Of a stretch of 64,000 nt of DNA, positions 43,871 to 52,482 are shown piece by piece. Source of the stretch: Hominimerdicola alba (GTDB lineage Bacteria; Bacillota; Clostridia; Oscillospirales; Ruminococcaceae); NCBI RefSeq assembly GCF_900109655.1, contig NZ_FOAT01000003.1, positions 262,321 through 326,320 of the forward strand, written 5' to 3'. Position 1 is the stretch's first letter, and each line of letters begins with the position of its first letter. Both the position numbers and the translations under genes were made by a program. A model generated the notes under the pieces. That model saw only the letters and a list, made by a program, of their open reading frames with translations, did not search any database and was not told where the DNA came from.

Positions 43871-44003
43871 TGAGGATTCCTTCTTTCGTCAAAATATCTC
43901 CGATCTTTTCCTTAGCCGCATTTTTCTCTTCCTCCGACAGTGCGGCTTCTGCCTGCATCAGCGCAAGCACCTGTCGGATAACCTCATCTAATTGGTATTC
44001 CAT
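43857..44003 (-). CDS. Small acidic/helical protein overlapping the sigma-factor start (48 aa)
   Basis: Begins MEYQLDEVIRQVLALM and ends TKEGILNEEN, predicted as two amphipathic helices. Its last five codons overlap the sigma-factor start, so translation is likely coupled. AGGAGG lies about 14 nt upstream of the ATG, longer than usual. Partner-protein or anti-sigma-like roles are possible; nothing in the sequence proves either. Confidence 0.6.
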   Translation of the reverse strand: MEYQLDEVIRQVLALMQAEAALSEEEKNAAKEKIGDILTKEGILNEEN

Positions 44004-44068
44004 ATCAAAGTTTCATTCCTCCTGTATTATACCACTTTTCCATCCGGTTGTCATCTGATTTCTGTAAA

Positions 44069-44375
44069 TTAGACGAAGTAAGTTTGGTTTGGTTATAAAC
44101 TTTTTTCTCCCGCCTGTTTTTCTGTTTTCTGAAAATTAGACGGAGCAAGTTCAGTTTGGTTATAAACTTTTTCTCTCGCCTGTTTTCCGTTTTCTAAAAG
44201 TTAGACGACGAAAGTTCGGTTTGGTTATAAACTTTTTCTCTCGCCTGTTTTTCTGTTTTCTGAAAATTAGACGGAGCAAGTTCGGTTTGGTTATAAACTT
44301 TTTTCTCTCGCCTGTTTTCCGTTTTCTAAAAGTTAGACGACGAAAGTTCGGTTTGGTTATAAACTTTTTTCTGTC
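44069..44375. repeat. Five tandem ~66-bp repeats
   Basis: Units begin TTAGACG at 44069, 44136, 44201, 44267 and 44333 (spacing 67, 65, 66, 66). Units 2 and 4 share one variant (GACGGAGCAAG) and units 3 and 5 another (GACGACGAAAG), so the array grew by duplicating a ~132-bp dimer. Each unit holds GGTTTGGTTATAAACTTTTT. Not CRISPR: no unique spacers. Lies in the upstream region of the sigma-factor operon. Confidence 0.8.
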
Positions 44376-44522
44376 AAGATTTCACACTTCCATCACACAA
44401 CGGAACATCAATTCCACAATTCAAGCCTCATATTCCACTTTCGCTCCTTTCTCTTTTCAAACAGCCCATGTATAATACAGACATAGAAACAAAACCACAG
44501 ACCTACGAAAGGAAGAATAATT

Positions 44523-45782
44523 ATGAGAAAGATCTATATAACATCCGCTATCGTTGCAATGACCATCACAGCTTTAATGACAGGCTGCGGAAACGCTATA
44601 ACATCTGAAAAGTCATCGGCTTCAACGACGAAAGAAACTACGATTTTGGAAAATTCCACTAAAACCACCAGTGCTGAGATCAAACAGCTTTCAACTTCTA
44701 CCCAAAGCGATATATTCACCACCCGCGACCTTGAACAGACTGCTGATGTCAGCGATTCAAAGAATATCACAGTATCCGATAACAGCACCATAGAGATAAC
44801 AGATGAGGGCGTTTACACCATTAGCGGTTCTGCCAAAAACTGCACCATCAAGATAATGGCAGATGAAAACGCCAAGATACAGCTTGTTCTTGACGGCATA
44901 AGCATTACGAACAGCGACTCCCCTGCAATATATGCAGTTTCGGCAGACAAGGTATTCATCACGACCACCGACAGCGAGAACACCCTTACAGTCAGCGGAC
45001 AGTTCACAGCCGACGGCGAGACCAACACCGATGCGGTGATCTTCTCAAAAGATGATCTTGTACTCAACGGCACAGGCACACTGAATATCACCTCCGCTTA
45101 TGGCAACGGCGTAACATCAAAGGACGAAATGAAGATCACAGGCGGTACATACAATGTAAATACTGCCCTTGACGCTTTTGAAGCCAACGATGCTATCTCC
45201 ATCAGCGACGGAACTTTCAATATAGCCACAAACAAAGACGGCTTCCACTGTGAAAATGATGAAGCAGAAGGTTCCATAACTATCATGGGCGGAACATTCA
45301 TCATAAACGCTGAAAGTGACGGTATCCGGGCAACCTCACTGCTCAGGATAGACGGCGGTACATTTGATATCACAGCTTCTGAGGGACTTGAAGCAACTTA
45401 CGTTCTTATCAATGACGGCAATATCACTATATACGGAAGCGATGACGGCATCAATGCTTCGTCAAAAACAAATTCCTGCGAAACAGCTATTGAGATAAAC
45501 GGCGGAGATCTTGACGTATCGGTCGGTCAGGGCGATACCGATGCTATCGACTCCAACGGTTCTATCTACGTGAACGGCGGTACTATAAATGTTACAGCAC
45601 AGATGTCGTCTTTCGACTATGATCTGTCAGCCGAATTCAACGGCGGCACCATCATCATAAACGGCTCAGAGGTATCCGAAATACCCCAGAGCATGATGGG
45701 CGGCGGTATGCACGGCGGTATGGAAGGCGGAATGAACGGTGAAATGAATGACTTCGGCGGCGGAAGAGGCAGACGCGTCTGA
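44523..45782 (+). CDS. Beta-helix lipoprotein of the Cthe_2159 / DUF4353 type
   Basis: 419 residues. Lipobox MTGCG near residue 22, Ser/Thr-rich linker to ~85, then a right-handed parallel beta-helix (~90-380) with many GGT[FI] turns (ITGGTYNVN, SDGTFNIA, MGGTFIIN). A Gly/Met-rich C-terminus (GGGMHGGMEGGMNGEM) follows. Cthe_2159 of Clostridium thermocellum is a cell-surface beta-helix that binds cellulose and polygalacturonate. By family resemblance this is a surface polysaccharide-binding lipoprotein. The Gly-Met tail may bind metal. AAAGGAAG lies 8 nt before the ATG. Confidence 0.8.
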   Translation: MRKIYITSAIVAMTITALMTGCGNAITSEKSSASTTKETTILENSTKTTSAEIKQLSTSTQSDIFTTRDLEQTADVSDSKNITVSDNSTIEITDEGVYTISGSAKNCTIKIMADENAKIQLVLDGISITNSDSPAIYAVSADKVFITTTDSENTLTVSGQFTADGETNTDAVIFSKDDLVLNGTGTLNITSAYGNGVTSKDEMKITGGTYNVNTALDAFEANDAISISDGTFNIATNKDGFHCENDEAEGSITIMGGTFIINAESDGIRATSLLRIDGGTFDITASEGLEATYVLINDGNITIYGSDDGINASSKTNSCETAIEINGGDLDVSVGQGDTDAIDSNGSIYVNGGTINVTAQMSSFDYDLSAEFNGGTIIINGSEVSEIPQSMMGGGMHGGMEGGMNGEMNDFGGGRGRRV

Positions 45783-45854
45783 ATAAAAAGCGTGATGAAT
45801 GATAATTCGGGTTCATATGAAAGTGAGTATTACAGGCAATATCAATAGTTGACG

Positions 45855-45948
45855 GTATTCTTCCCCCGCCTGTGGCTGGGGGAAGAATACATCTCAAATA
45901 AATATTCATTATTATATCGGCATATGAAGTGGCGTGCTAAAGGGATAA
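45855..45948. mobile_element. MITE-like element, copy 3 (reverse, truncated)
   Basis: Reverse-complement relative of the element at 15156-15310. Keeps one end (GGCGTGCTAAAGGGATAA, 45931-45948) and the hairpin GTATTCTTCCCCC / GGGGGAAGAATAC (45855-45890). The hairpin arms differ from copies 1 and 2 but remain complementary. The other end is not recognisable. Confidence 0.5.
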
Positions 45949-46032
45949 CCATATTAAGATTTTACGGCTGACTCCTTTACAAATATGAAATTTTCGTGTA
46001 TAATATTATAAAAACAAAGCAGGAGGTGCCCT

Positions 46033-46707
46033 ATGTCAAGAATACTGATCGTCGATGACGAACCCGATATAATCACGCTGATAAGCCGTTATGCCAAGCG
46101 TGACGGATATGATATCGCTACGGCTGAGGACGGCAGACAAGCCATCGAAGCCTGTCAGAAAGAAGATTTCGACCTTATCGTAATGGACGTCATGATGCCC
46201 GACACCGACGGCTTTACCGCCTGCAAGAAGATAAAGGAATTCAAGGATATCCCTGTTATAATGCTTTCCGCAAGAGGTACCGAGTTCGATAAGCTCTTCG
46301 GATTTGAAGTCGGTGTTGATGATTATGTGACCAAGCCATTTTCTCCCATGGAACTCATGGCGAGAATAAAAGCGATACTTAACTGCAGGAGCACATCCAC
46401 CCCCGAAAAAGAAAATGGTATCATCAATATCGGCGGACTTGAGATAGACACTTTCGGACTGACCGTAACAGCAGACGGCGAAAAAAGCGAGCTTACCGCA
46501 AAGGAATTCGCTCTGCTGATGCTTTTTGTGAATAATCTCGGCGCGGTACTTTCCCGCGATAAGATACTCAACGAGGTCTGGGGATATGACAGCTTCGGCG
46601 TTGACCGCACTGTTGACTGGCAGATAAAACTGTTACGAAACAAACTGGGCTCATACCGCGACTGTATCAAAGCCGTCAGAGGGGTGGGATATAAATTTGA
46701 GATCTAA
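46033..46707 (+). CDS. OmpR-family response regulator
   Basis: 224 residues. Receiver acidic pocket VDDE, phospho-acceptor in VMDVMMPD (about Asp52), Lys in YVTKPFSP, and a C-terminal winged helix with LTAKEFALL and KLLRNKLG. AGGAGG 7 nt before the ATG. Its stop overlaps the kinase start, forming a two-gene operon. A -10 TATAAT lies at about 46000. The target is unknown; the upstream beta-helix lipoprotein is a neighbour but shares no obvious operator. Confidence 0.9.
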   Translation: MSRILIVDDEPDIITLISRYAKRDGYDIATAEDGRQAIEACQKEDFDLIVMDVMMPDTDGFTACKKIKEFKDIPVIMLSARGTEFDKLFGFEVGVDDYVTKPFSPMELMARIKAILNCRSTSTPEKENGIINIGGLEIDTFGLTVTADGEKSELTAKEFALLMLFVNNLGAVLSRDKILNEVWGYDSFGVDRTVDWQIKLLRNKLGSYRDCIKAVRGVGYKFEI

Positions 46708-48148
46708 AGCAAAGTCTTTCAGAAAAAAGCTGCTGATAAATTTCATGTTTTTTACCGCCGTCATCTTCACGGTGCTGTGGCTTTTGCAAACGGTATTCCT
46801 GCAAAATTTTTACAACGGCATGGTGATAAAAAACACTGTATCAGCCGCTGAAAAGATCACCTCATTCAGCACTGACGATGATATATCCGATACCCTTGAT
46901 GAGATATCGTGGAACAATTCCCTGCTGGTATATGTCACCGATACAGACGGAAATATCCTCTATTCTGCCGATGAATACAAAAAAGGACATATGGGTGCTG
47001 ATTGGGAAGGCTCTGACTTACAGCAGATAAAGGCCAACCCTCAGAACAGGCATCTGCATTACAGAGACCTTCCCGACAATTTTGAAGATTTCCGCCGTGA
47101 GCTTGAGTCTTCCGAAAACGGATATGCAGAACTGAAGACCGACCGTATGTATTTCTACGGCAAATATATCGATTACGGTGACAGCGGAGAAAAAGCGATA
47201 CTCTATCTTGGAACTAACCTTGACCCTGTGGGTTCCACTGCCCGCATAATAAGTTTACAGCTTCTTATCGTGACGGTTCTTTCCGTGGCGATAGGCTTTG
47301 TGCTTGCGCTGTTTATGTCAAGAAGTTTCTCAAAACCCATATCTCAGCTTAATCAAAAAGCACATACTCTCGGCGAGGATAAGGCAAGCACGGATTATCA
47401 CAAAGGATTCTGTTCCGAACTTGATGACCTGAATGATACGCTTGACATGACCGATGAAAAGCTCAGAAAGAACAAGATATTCCAGAACGAACTTCTTGCC
47501 AATGTTTCCCACGATCTTCGCACGCCCCTTACAATGATAAAGGGCTATGCGGAGATGATACGTGATATTTCCCACGATGACGAAGTTCAGTGTGCCGAGG
47601 ACGTTGCTGTTATCGTAAAAGAGACCGACAGGCTCACTGCACTTGTCAACGAGATACTTGAATACTCCGAATTACAGATGACGGATACCGAACCTGTCAT
47701 GTCAGATGTTGATCTCAGCGAGATAGTCACGGCTGTTACAGACAGCTTCGAGAGCCTGTATCTAAAGGACGGCTATACCTTTGAAAGAAATATTTCCGAG
47801 GATATCCACATTCACGGCAATTCTTCAAGGCTGACAAGAGCGGTTTATAATCTTCTGGATAACGCCGTAAGGCACACAGGGGCAGACAAATGGGTAGGTA
47901 TCACCCTCAAGCCCGAAAACGGAAAAGCCATGATCGAAATAGCCGACCACGGCGAGGGTATTGGCCCAGAAGAACTTGACCGAATCTGGGATAAATACTA
48001 CACCAGCCGTCAACGAGATGGCAAGGGCGTTTCGGGACTGGGGCTTGCTATCGTAAAGCAGACTGTTTCACAGCACAAAGGTAAATGCAAAGCGGAGTCA
48101 AAGCTCGGAAAAGGAAGCATTTTCCGTATCGAACTGGATATGATATAA
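46697..48148 (+). CDS. Sensor histidine kinase
   Basis: 483 residues from a TTG start that overlaps the regulator's last codons; GAGGGGTGG lies upstream. N-terminal helix (~12-35), external domain (~40-175), second helix (~180-203), HAMP-like linker, HisKA with SHDLRTPLTM and HATPase_c with NLLDNAVRHT, DHGEGI and GLGLAI. Class I kinase of a VicK/ResE-like layout. Pairs with the preceding regulator. The external signal is unknown. Confidence 0.9.
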   Translation: MRSKAKSFRKKLLINFMFFTAVIFTVLWLLQTVFLQNFYNGMVIKNTVSAAEKITSFSTDDDISDTLDEISWNNSLLVYVTDTDGNILYSADEYKKGHMGADWEGSDLQQIKANPQNRHLHYRDLPDNFEDFRRELESSENGYAELKTDRMYFYGKYIDYGDSGEKAILYLGTNLDPVGSTARIISLQLLIVTVLSVAIGFVLALFMSRSFSKPISQLNQKAHTLGEDKASTDYHKGFCSELDDLNDTLDMTDEKLRKNKIFQNELLANVSHDLRTPLTMIKGYAEMIRDISHDDEVQCAEDVAVIVKETDRLTALVNEILEYSELQMTDTEPVMSDVDLSEIVTAVTDSFESLYLKDGYTFERNISEDIHIHGNSSRLTRAVYNLLDNAVRHTGADKWVGITLKPENGKAMIEIADHGEGIGPEELDRIWDKYYTSRQRDGKGVSGLGLAIVKQTVSQHKGKCKAESKLGKGSIFRIELDMI

Positions 48149-48177
48149 AAATATCAGCCACAAACACCATAAAAAAC

Positions 48178-48217
48178 AAAGCGTCTTCTGCGTTATATTT
48201 CGCAGAAGACGCTTTTT
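48178..48217. terminator. Terminator of kinase operon
   Basis: AAAGCGTCTTCTGCG / CGCAGAAGACGCTTT, perfect 15-bp stem then TTAG; same arm sequence as at 14516. Confidence 0.85.
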
Positions 48218-48278
48218 AGTTTTCATCTTGATCAAGCCCGACCGGGCTGATGTACTTCAATAAAACTGCACCACCGTT

Positions 48279-48743
48279 TTACAGAGAATTATAGTTTATA
48301 CCTATATACACTTCAAAAACACAATCAGAACCGAATGTATCGCCGTTTCTTACAACTACATAATAAGCGTTTGTTACAGGTTCAAAATTATTTTCCTGTA
48401 TATAATCTTTCAGAGCTGTTTCCGTTCTGGAAATATCCGCGATACTGCCCTCGTGCCTTGTCATGACTGCATTTATCAAACGAAAGATAAGCTTTGAACC
48501 GTAGTTCTCCGAAGGCTTTATTTCACCCTTTACAGGAATGTATATCTCAGCAGACTGTGTTTCATCAGAGATATTGTTTTCCTTGAACGTAAATATAAAT
48601 CTGCCTGCAGCTGCAAGCCCCAATGCCGAAAGATTATCCTGGATATGCTGTATTACTTTCAGTATATCCGCTTTTTTTATATTTGCGGAATAGGTTATAA
48701 GATTTTCAGCGTAGATATTTAAATGTGGTATATATTGCATTTG
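48279..48743 (-). CDS. Uncharacterised protein, possibly of effector-binding (GyrI-like) fold
   Basis: Start at ATG 48743 (GGGGTG upstream), about 154 residues; an upstream extension to 48794 overlaps non-coding sequence. The pattern (YYVVVRNGD, EVYIGI near the end; AEIYIPV in the middle) resembles small GyrI/effector-binding proteins, but I am not certain of the family. It lies 150 bp downstream of the GHKL kinase gene in the same orientation and could be part of that operon. Confidence 0.55.
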   Translation of the reverse strand, partial: QMQYIPHLNIYAENLITYSANIKKADILKVIQHIQDNLSALGLAAAGRFIFTFKENNISDETQSAEIYIPVKGEIKPSENYGSKLIFRLINAVMTRHEGSIADISRTETALKDYIQENNFEPVTNAYYVVVRNGDTFGSDCVFEVYIGINYNSL

Positions 48744-48893
48744 TTTCACCCCGTTTGTATCTATTTGAAATATAAAGGTATCTGCTATTATCAACCTTCT
48801 CAGTATATTTCTTCTGTAGATATTGTATCATTAAATATACTCTGCTGTCTACTGTAACGGAGTGAAAGGTATAAAATTTAAAGTAAACGGTAT

Positions 48894-50192
48894 TCATATC
48901 TCTTCCGATTTCAGCATCAGATTAAGATCCAGTGTAAACTGCTTGTCGTCCGCAGACAGATCTGCTTCACCGTCGTATTTCTGGACAACACGAAGGATAT
49001 TCGATACACCGAAACCGTGGTGATCCTTATCGCTCTTTGAGGTAGCTATAGTCTTGTTGCTTTTTATTTCCACCGTCTCAAAGATAGGATTTGTGATATT
49101 AAAGAAAAAATAACCCTGCTTGAAATCCGCCTTCACATTTATCTCCTTAGGCTTCTCGGAAGTATCCTTGCCGCAGGCTTCGATGGCGTTATCTATGGCA
49201 TTCGCCATTATAATACACAGGTCAACATTGCTTATACCGGTGGTCGGTACCATACCGGAGAATACTACTCTGGTATTCACCGTTGCAGCTCTGTCGTTTT
49301 TATCATTCATAAGTGCATCAATGATTATATTACCTGTATTGTACTGCTTTTTCTCAACAGACGAAAGGGATTCTATATCATCGATATACTCCATCGCTTT
49401 ATCATTTTCTTTTGCGTCGATAAGACTTCTCAGGCAGATTATGTGATTTTTAAAATCATGACGGAAGCTTCTGAATTCACCGTAGATAGTGTTTATCTTT
49501 TCATAGTACTTGATCTCGTTTTCAACCTGTTTTGAAAGCATATCTATCGTTGTCCTTTTTTCGGCCTCGGATATACTTATCTTTACTATTGAAATCGCAA
49601 AAACTATCAGTCCCACCATGGAAGGCAGTATATATCTTTTATAAAACAGCTCATGCTTGGGTTGGTTTTCACCCATGACAAATATCGCTGCTATAAATAA
49701 AAGCAAAAGTATGTCTACATAAAGCCTTTTAGGTAAAGATCTGACGATCTGCCGAAGCATGATCTCGATCTTTTTTCTTTTTATGTAAATGAGTATCGAT
49801 GCCAGAACAATTACCTCTGCAGAAAATGCAGCAAGATTACAAAGCTCATAATTTTTGATAAATGCCATACTAAGATTCAAACATATCTGCGGCGGCCATA
49901 GCGACAGCAGGAAAATATACAGTACTCTCTTGCTGAATTCCTCGAATAATACACTGTATGCCCCTATACGGCCGAAAAGATATACGAATTTCAGCAGCAG
50001 ACATATTTCCTTAGGACAGAAATCAGGTTTGTTCATGATTATAGGTGCAGGAAGCACGGCAAGTATCAGCAGGAAATAACCTACATATCTGAGGCGTGAT
50101 GATTTGAAATCACATACTGTTCTTGCGATAGTAACAAAAATAAGCTGTTCCAGGATATTTACAAGCAGCACAAAAAAAGAAATGATCGTCAT
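48894..50192 (-). CDS. GHKL sensor histidine kinase (AgrC-like), second system
   Basis: 432 residues. About six membrane helices in 1-215, then a GHKL catalytic part with FRHDFKNHII, NAIDNAIEAC and HHGFGVSNI. Starts 2 bp after the regulator stop, so the genes are one operon. The topology is that of peptide-pheromone receptors. The nearest candidate ligand is the 12-residue peptide encoded divergently at 51112. Confidence 0.9.
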   Translation of the reverse strand: MTIISFFVLLVNILEQLIFVTIARTVCDFKSSRLRYVGYFLLILAVLPAPIIMNKPDFCPKEICLLLKFVYLFGRIGAYSVLFEEFSKRVLYIFLLSLWPPQICLNLSMAFIKNYELCNLAAFSAEVIVLASILIYIKRKKIEIMLRQIVRSLPKRLYVDILLLLFIAAIFVMGENQPKHELFYKRYILPSMVGLIVFAISIVKISISEAEKRTTIDMLSKQVENEIKYYEKINTIYGEFRSFRHDFKNHIICLRSLIDAKENDKAMEYIDDIESLSSVEKKQYNTGNIIIDALMNDKNDRAATVNTRVVFSGMVPTTGISNVDLCIIMANAIDNAIEACGKDTSEKPKEINVKADFKQGYFFFNITNPIFETVEIKSNKTIATSKSDKDHHGFGVSNILRVVQKYDGEADLSADDKQFTLDLNLMLKSEEI

Positions 50193-50194
50193 TT

Positions 50195-50908
50195 TCAGCT
50201 CTCCTTCCTGAAATTATATCTCTTGATATAGCCGGTAAAGGCTTTTTTAAAGGGAGTGAGCTTCAATCTGCTTATAAGTGCTCTTTCCTTATTATCAAAA
50301 AGGATATCTGTAGATGTATGTGAAACGATATGACGGAACCCTGCCAGATATGTCCTGTGACAGCGGAAGAATTTATCCTCGGGAAGCATATTTTCAATTT
50401 CCGATAAAGTCTTTTTATATAGTACAGTACCCTCATTTGTCCTGATATTGCAGTATTTATCTGCGGCTTCTATATAAATGATATCATTGATATTCAGTTT
50501 TTTATTCTCTTCATCGGTCTTTATAAGAAGGAAGTTTGATTCGTCATTATCTGCAAGATATGAATCAAGTGCGGACGCCAGCTTATCATCATCTATCGGC
50601 TTTACTAAAAACCTGTATGCATTAACTTCAAAGGTATCAAAAACAATATCGGGAAAGCTGGTCAGGAATATAATGGCAGTCTCGGTATTTTTCTTTCTTA
50701 TCTGCCTTGCAGTCTCAAGACCGTCTATCTCTGCCATCTGATAATCCATAAATATAATGTCATACTCGTTCTGACTGCCGATAAGGTCAAGTCCGTTGTT
50801 AAAATCATTATAGATCATTATCAGATTTCTTTTCTGTGCATAACTCTCCAGATGTTTTTTCAATTCGGTGTGTATGACCATCTGGTCGTCACAAATCGCG
50901 ATTTTCAT
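50195..50908 (-). CDS. LytTR response regulator (AgrA-like), second system
   Basis: 237 residues. Receiver CDDQ acidic pocket, phospho-acceptor in IIFMDYQM, and a C-terminal LytTR DNA-binding domain (FFRCHRTYLAGFRHI). AGGAG 7 nt before the ATG. Its probable operators are the TTTACTCC pair at 50976-51004 in the divergent promoter region and the matching pairs before three hydrolase genes. Confidence 0.9.
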   Translation of the reverse strand: MKIAICDDQMVIHTELKKHLESYAQKRNLIMIYNDFNNGLDLIGSQNEYDIIFMDYQMAEIDGLETARQIRKKNTETAIIFLTSFPDIVFDTFEVNAYRFLVKPIDDDKLASALDSYLADNDESNFLLIKTDEENKKLNINDIIYIEAADKYCNIRTNEGTVLYKKTLSEIENMLPEDKFFRCHRTYLAGFRHIVSHTSTDILFDNKERALISRLKLTPFKKAFTGYIKRYNFRKES

Positions 50909-50975
50909 ATGGTTCTCCTCTCTTTATATACAGATATTTTTTTCTAAGAATCACACATAGTATGGATCAATGCAT

Positions 50976-51004
50976 TTTACTCCTGATTTTATACCATTTA
51001 CTCC
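50976..51004 (+). promoter_or_regulatory. LytTR-type direct-repeat operator of 12-codon gene
   Basis: TTTACTCC (50976-50983) and TTTACTCC (50997-51004), identical, 21 bp apart, ending 7 bp before the -35 position. Lies in the region shared with the divergent regulator gene. Confidence 0.7.
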
Positions 51005-51011
51005 AAAAATA

Positions 51012-51040
51012 TATCGTAACTGCAAAAAGTATATTATAAT
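51012..51040 (+). promoter_or_regulatory. Promoter of 12-codon gene
   Basis: Poor -35 (TATCGT, 51012-51017), 17 bp, TATAAT (51035-51040): the form expected for an activator-dependent promoter. Confidence 0.65.
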
Positions 51041-51111
51041 AAGACCATCGAAACAAGAGAAACAACAAAACTAAAAAAACAGAAAAAGAACAAAAAAAGG
51101 AGGCAAAAATA

Positions 51112-51150
51112 ATGCAGGACTGGTTTGATTTTTGGGGCTGGTTTTTATAA
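51112..51150 (+). CDS. 12-residue Trp-rich peptide gene (MQDWFDFWGWFL)
   Basis: ATG at 51112 with AAGGAGG about 8 nt upstream and a TAA stop; encodes MQDWFDFWGWFL, with three Trp and three Phe in 12 residues. No leader or signal sequence. Divergent from a GHKL/LytTR operon and behind a LytTR-type operator. Its transcript would run to the terminator at 51252, about 260 nt, so 100 nt are untranslated after the stop. A membrane-active or signalling peptide is the simplest reading. A dual-function RNA or toxic peptide is possible. No dedicated exporter is next to it. Confidence 0.65.
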   Translation: MQDWFDFWGWFL

Positions 51151-51251
51151 TTGTTTAAAAACAGAGTAAACTTTAAAATTATAATCCAATTCATTATATC
51201 ATAAATTAGTTGTTATGTCAATTACATAGCTTAAAAAGAGTTTATGATACG

Positions 51252-51305
51252 AAAAGCTTACCGCAGTTCTTGTCTTACAAGGCAGGATCTGCGGTAAGCT
51301 TTTTT
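51252..51305 (+). terminator. Terminator of 12-codon transcript
   Basis: AAAAGCTTACCGCAG / CTGCGGTAAGCTTTT, 15-bp perfect stem with a 23-nt loop, then TTTTCGG. Confidence 0.8.
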
Positions 51306-51489
51306 CGGATATGCTATCGTCTGATCCGGCTTTCTTTTGGGTTATATTTATCCGATATCATGTAGCAAAATAAATTCACAAATTAAGCTTCAAACAAATT
51401 CTTTTTATCTCTTTGAACCAAAACTATAATATGGTTATTCCGCTGACACACCTGATTTAACAGCGTATAAAGAGATAGACAGAAAATAC

Positions 51490-51524
51490 AATGCCCCGAA
51501 GTGTTTTGAACGCTTCGGGGCATT
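51490..51524 (-). terminator. Terminator of M15 hydrolase gene
   Basis: AATGCCCCGAAG / CTTCGGGGCATT, same hairpin as after the lectin-M23 gene. The sequence 51306-51489 shows no gene. Confidence 0.75.
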
Positions 51525-51591
51525 ATTTCAATATGAGTATTTGTTTTAAGGATAGGCTTTTGCAACTGACTGAAACACTTTAATGGAGTGT

Positions 51592-52482
51592 TTACCATCT
51601 GGGTTTATAATTTTTGAAAGTAGGAATATTGTTATCTCCGTTTCTTTCATCACCGAACCAGTGACCATTTGAATAGTTGCTGGTAGTGCGTACATCAAGG
51701 TGAATTGCAGTGCTATCGATTATACCGATGCCTGTGAAGCCGATCTGCTCTGCTTCCCATGCAACCCTTGCAGAAGAGATCTGATAACCGTTCTTGTCGT
51801 AGCAAATAACATCTGCTGCAATACCGAGAGTATGTGCATCATTTCTGTAGCCGCCTACTGCAACGGAACAATCAGGATCACGATAACCGGAGGTTACGAT
51901 GATCTTTGAGCAATTCAGTCTGGAATAAAGTGATTCCAGCTTGTTAATGAGATCCTGGCTGATAGTGTGGGTCGCACCGCAGCGCTTGCAGGCAAACTCA
52001 CTTGAGTGGAAATGTGCAGAAAGCTGTCCATTTACAGGCGTTACTGTTGCAGAGCGAAGTACTGACTTCATCTTTGAACGAGAAGCAGGACCAAAATAAC
52101 CATCTACTGCTAAACCATACTTTCTCTGGAATGCTAAAACTGCTGTCCTTGTTGCATTACCAAAAGCACCATCAACATCTAATTTAGAAGTAGAAAGACG
52201 AGAACCGTTTTTATCGCCATTAACCACAAGATCATTGATCGCACACTGAAGCCACTTCACATCATCGCCCCTACTGCCATTTGAGAGAGTACGGCTTGGC
52301 TCTGAATGACTCTTATAGTTTGTGCTGTATGTTGCCGCACTTGCAACTATCGAATTTCCAAAGATAGCACTGCCTATTGTTGTGCTGCCCAGTGCAGGAG
52401 CGGATACTGAGAGAACGCAGCTTGCTGCTGTCAGAGTTGTGATGATCTTCTTCTTTGCGCTTGTAAATGTTGTGTTTTTCAT
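51592..52482 (-). CDS. Secreted PG-binding, M15 family carboxy/endopeptidase
   Basis: 296 residues, ~32 kDa. Signal peptide almost identical to those of the two M23 hydrolases. PG_binding_1 domain (~65-140; GDDVKWLQCAIN, VDGAFGNATRTAVLAFQ) followed by a peptidase M15 domain (~155-270) with zinc ligands His217 and Asp224 in AHTLGIAAD and His261 in HLDVR. M15 enzymes cut the D-Ala or cross-link region of peptidoglycan. R. albus 7 is known to secrete a ~32-kDa bacteriocin (albusin B); size suggests comparing the two, nothing more. Same promoter, operator and leader as the M23 genes. Confidence 0.88.
   Translation of the reverse strand: MKNTTFTSAKKKIITTLTAASCVLSVSAPALGSTTIGSAIFGNSIVASAATYSTNYKSHSEPSRTLSNGSRGDDVKWLQCAINDLVVNGDKNGSRLSTSKLDVDGAFGNATRTAVLAFQRKYGLAVDGYFGPASRSKMKSVLRSATVTPVNGQLSAHFHSSEFACKRCGATHTISQDLINKLESLYSRLNCSKIIVTSGYRDPDCSVAVGGYRNDAHTLGIAADVICYDKNGYQISSARVAWEAEQIGFTGIGIIDSTAIHLDVRTTSNYSNGHWFGDERNGDNNIPTFKNYKPRW

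Noticed and set aside
44069-44375. Possible CRISPR array
   Set aside because: Units are contiguous and similar along their whole length; no unique spacers and no cas genes.
44221-44475. 84-residue frame within the 66-bp repeats
   Set aside because: No RBS; the frame exists only because the repeat length is divisible by three.
45975-45982. TTTACAAA upstream of the response regulator at 46033
   Set aside because: The nearest similar repeat is 15 bp away, not 21, so it does not fit a LytTR operator.
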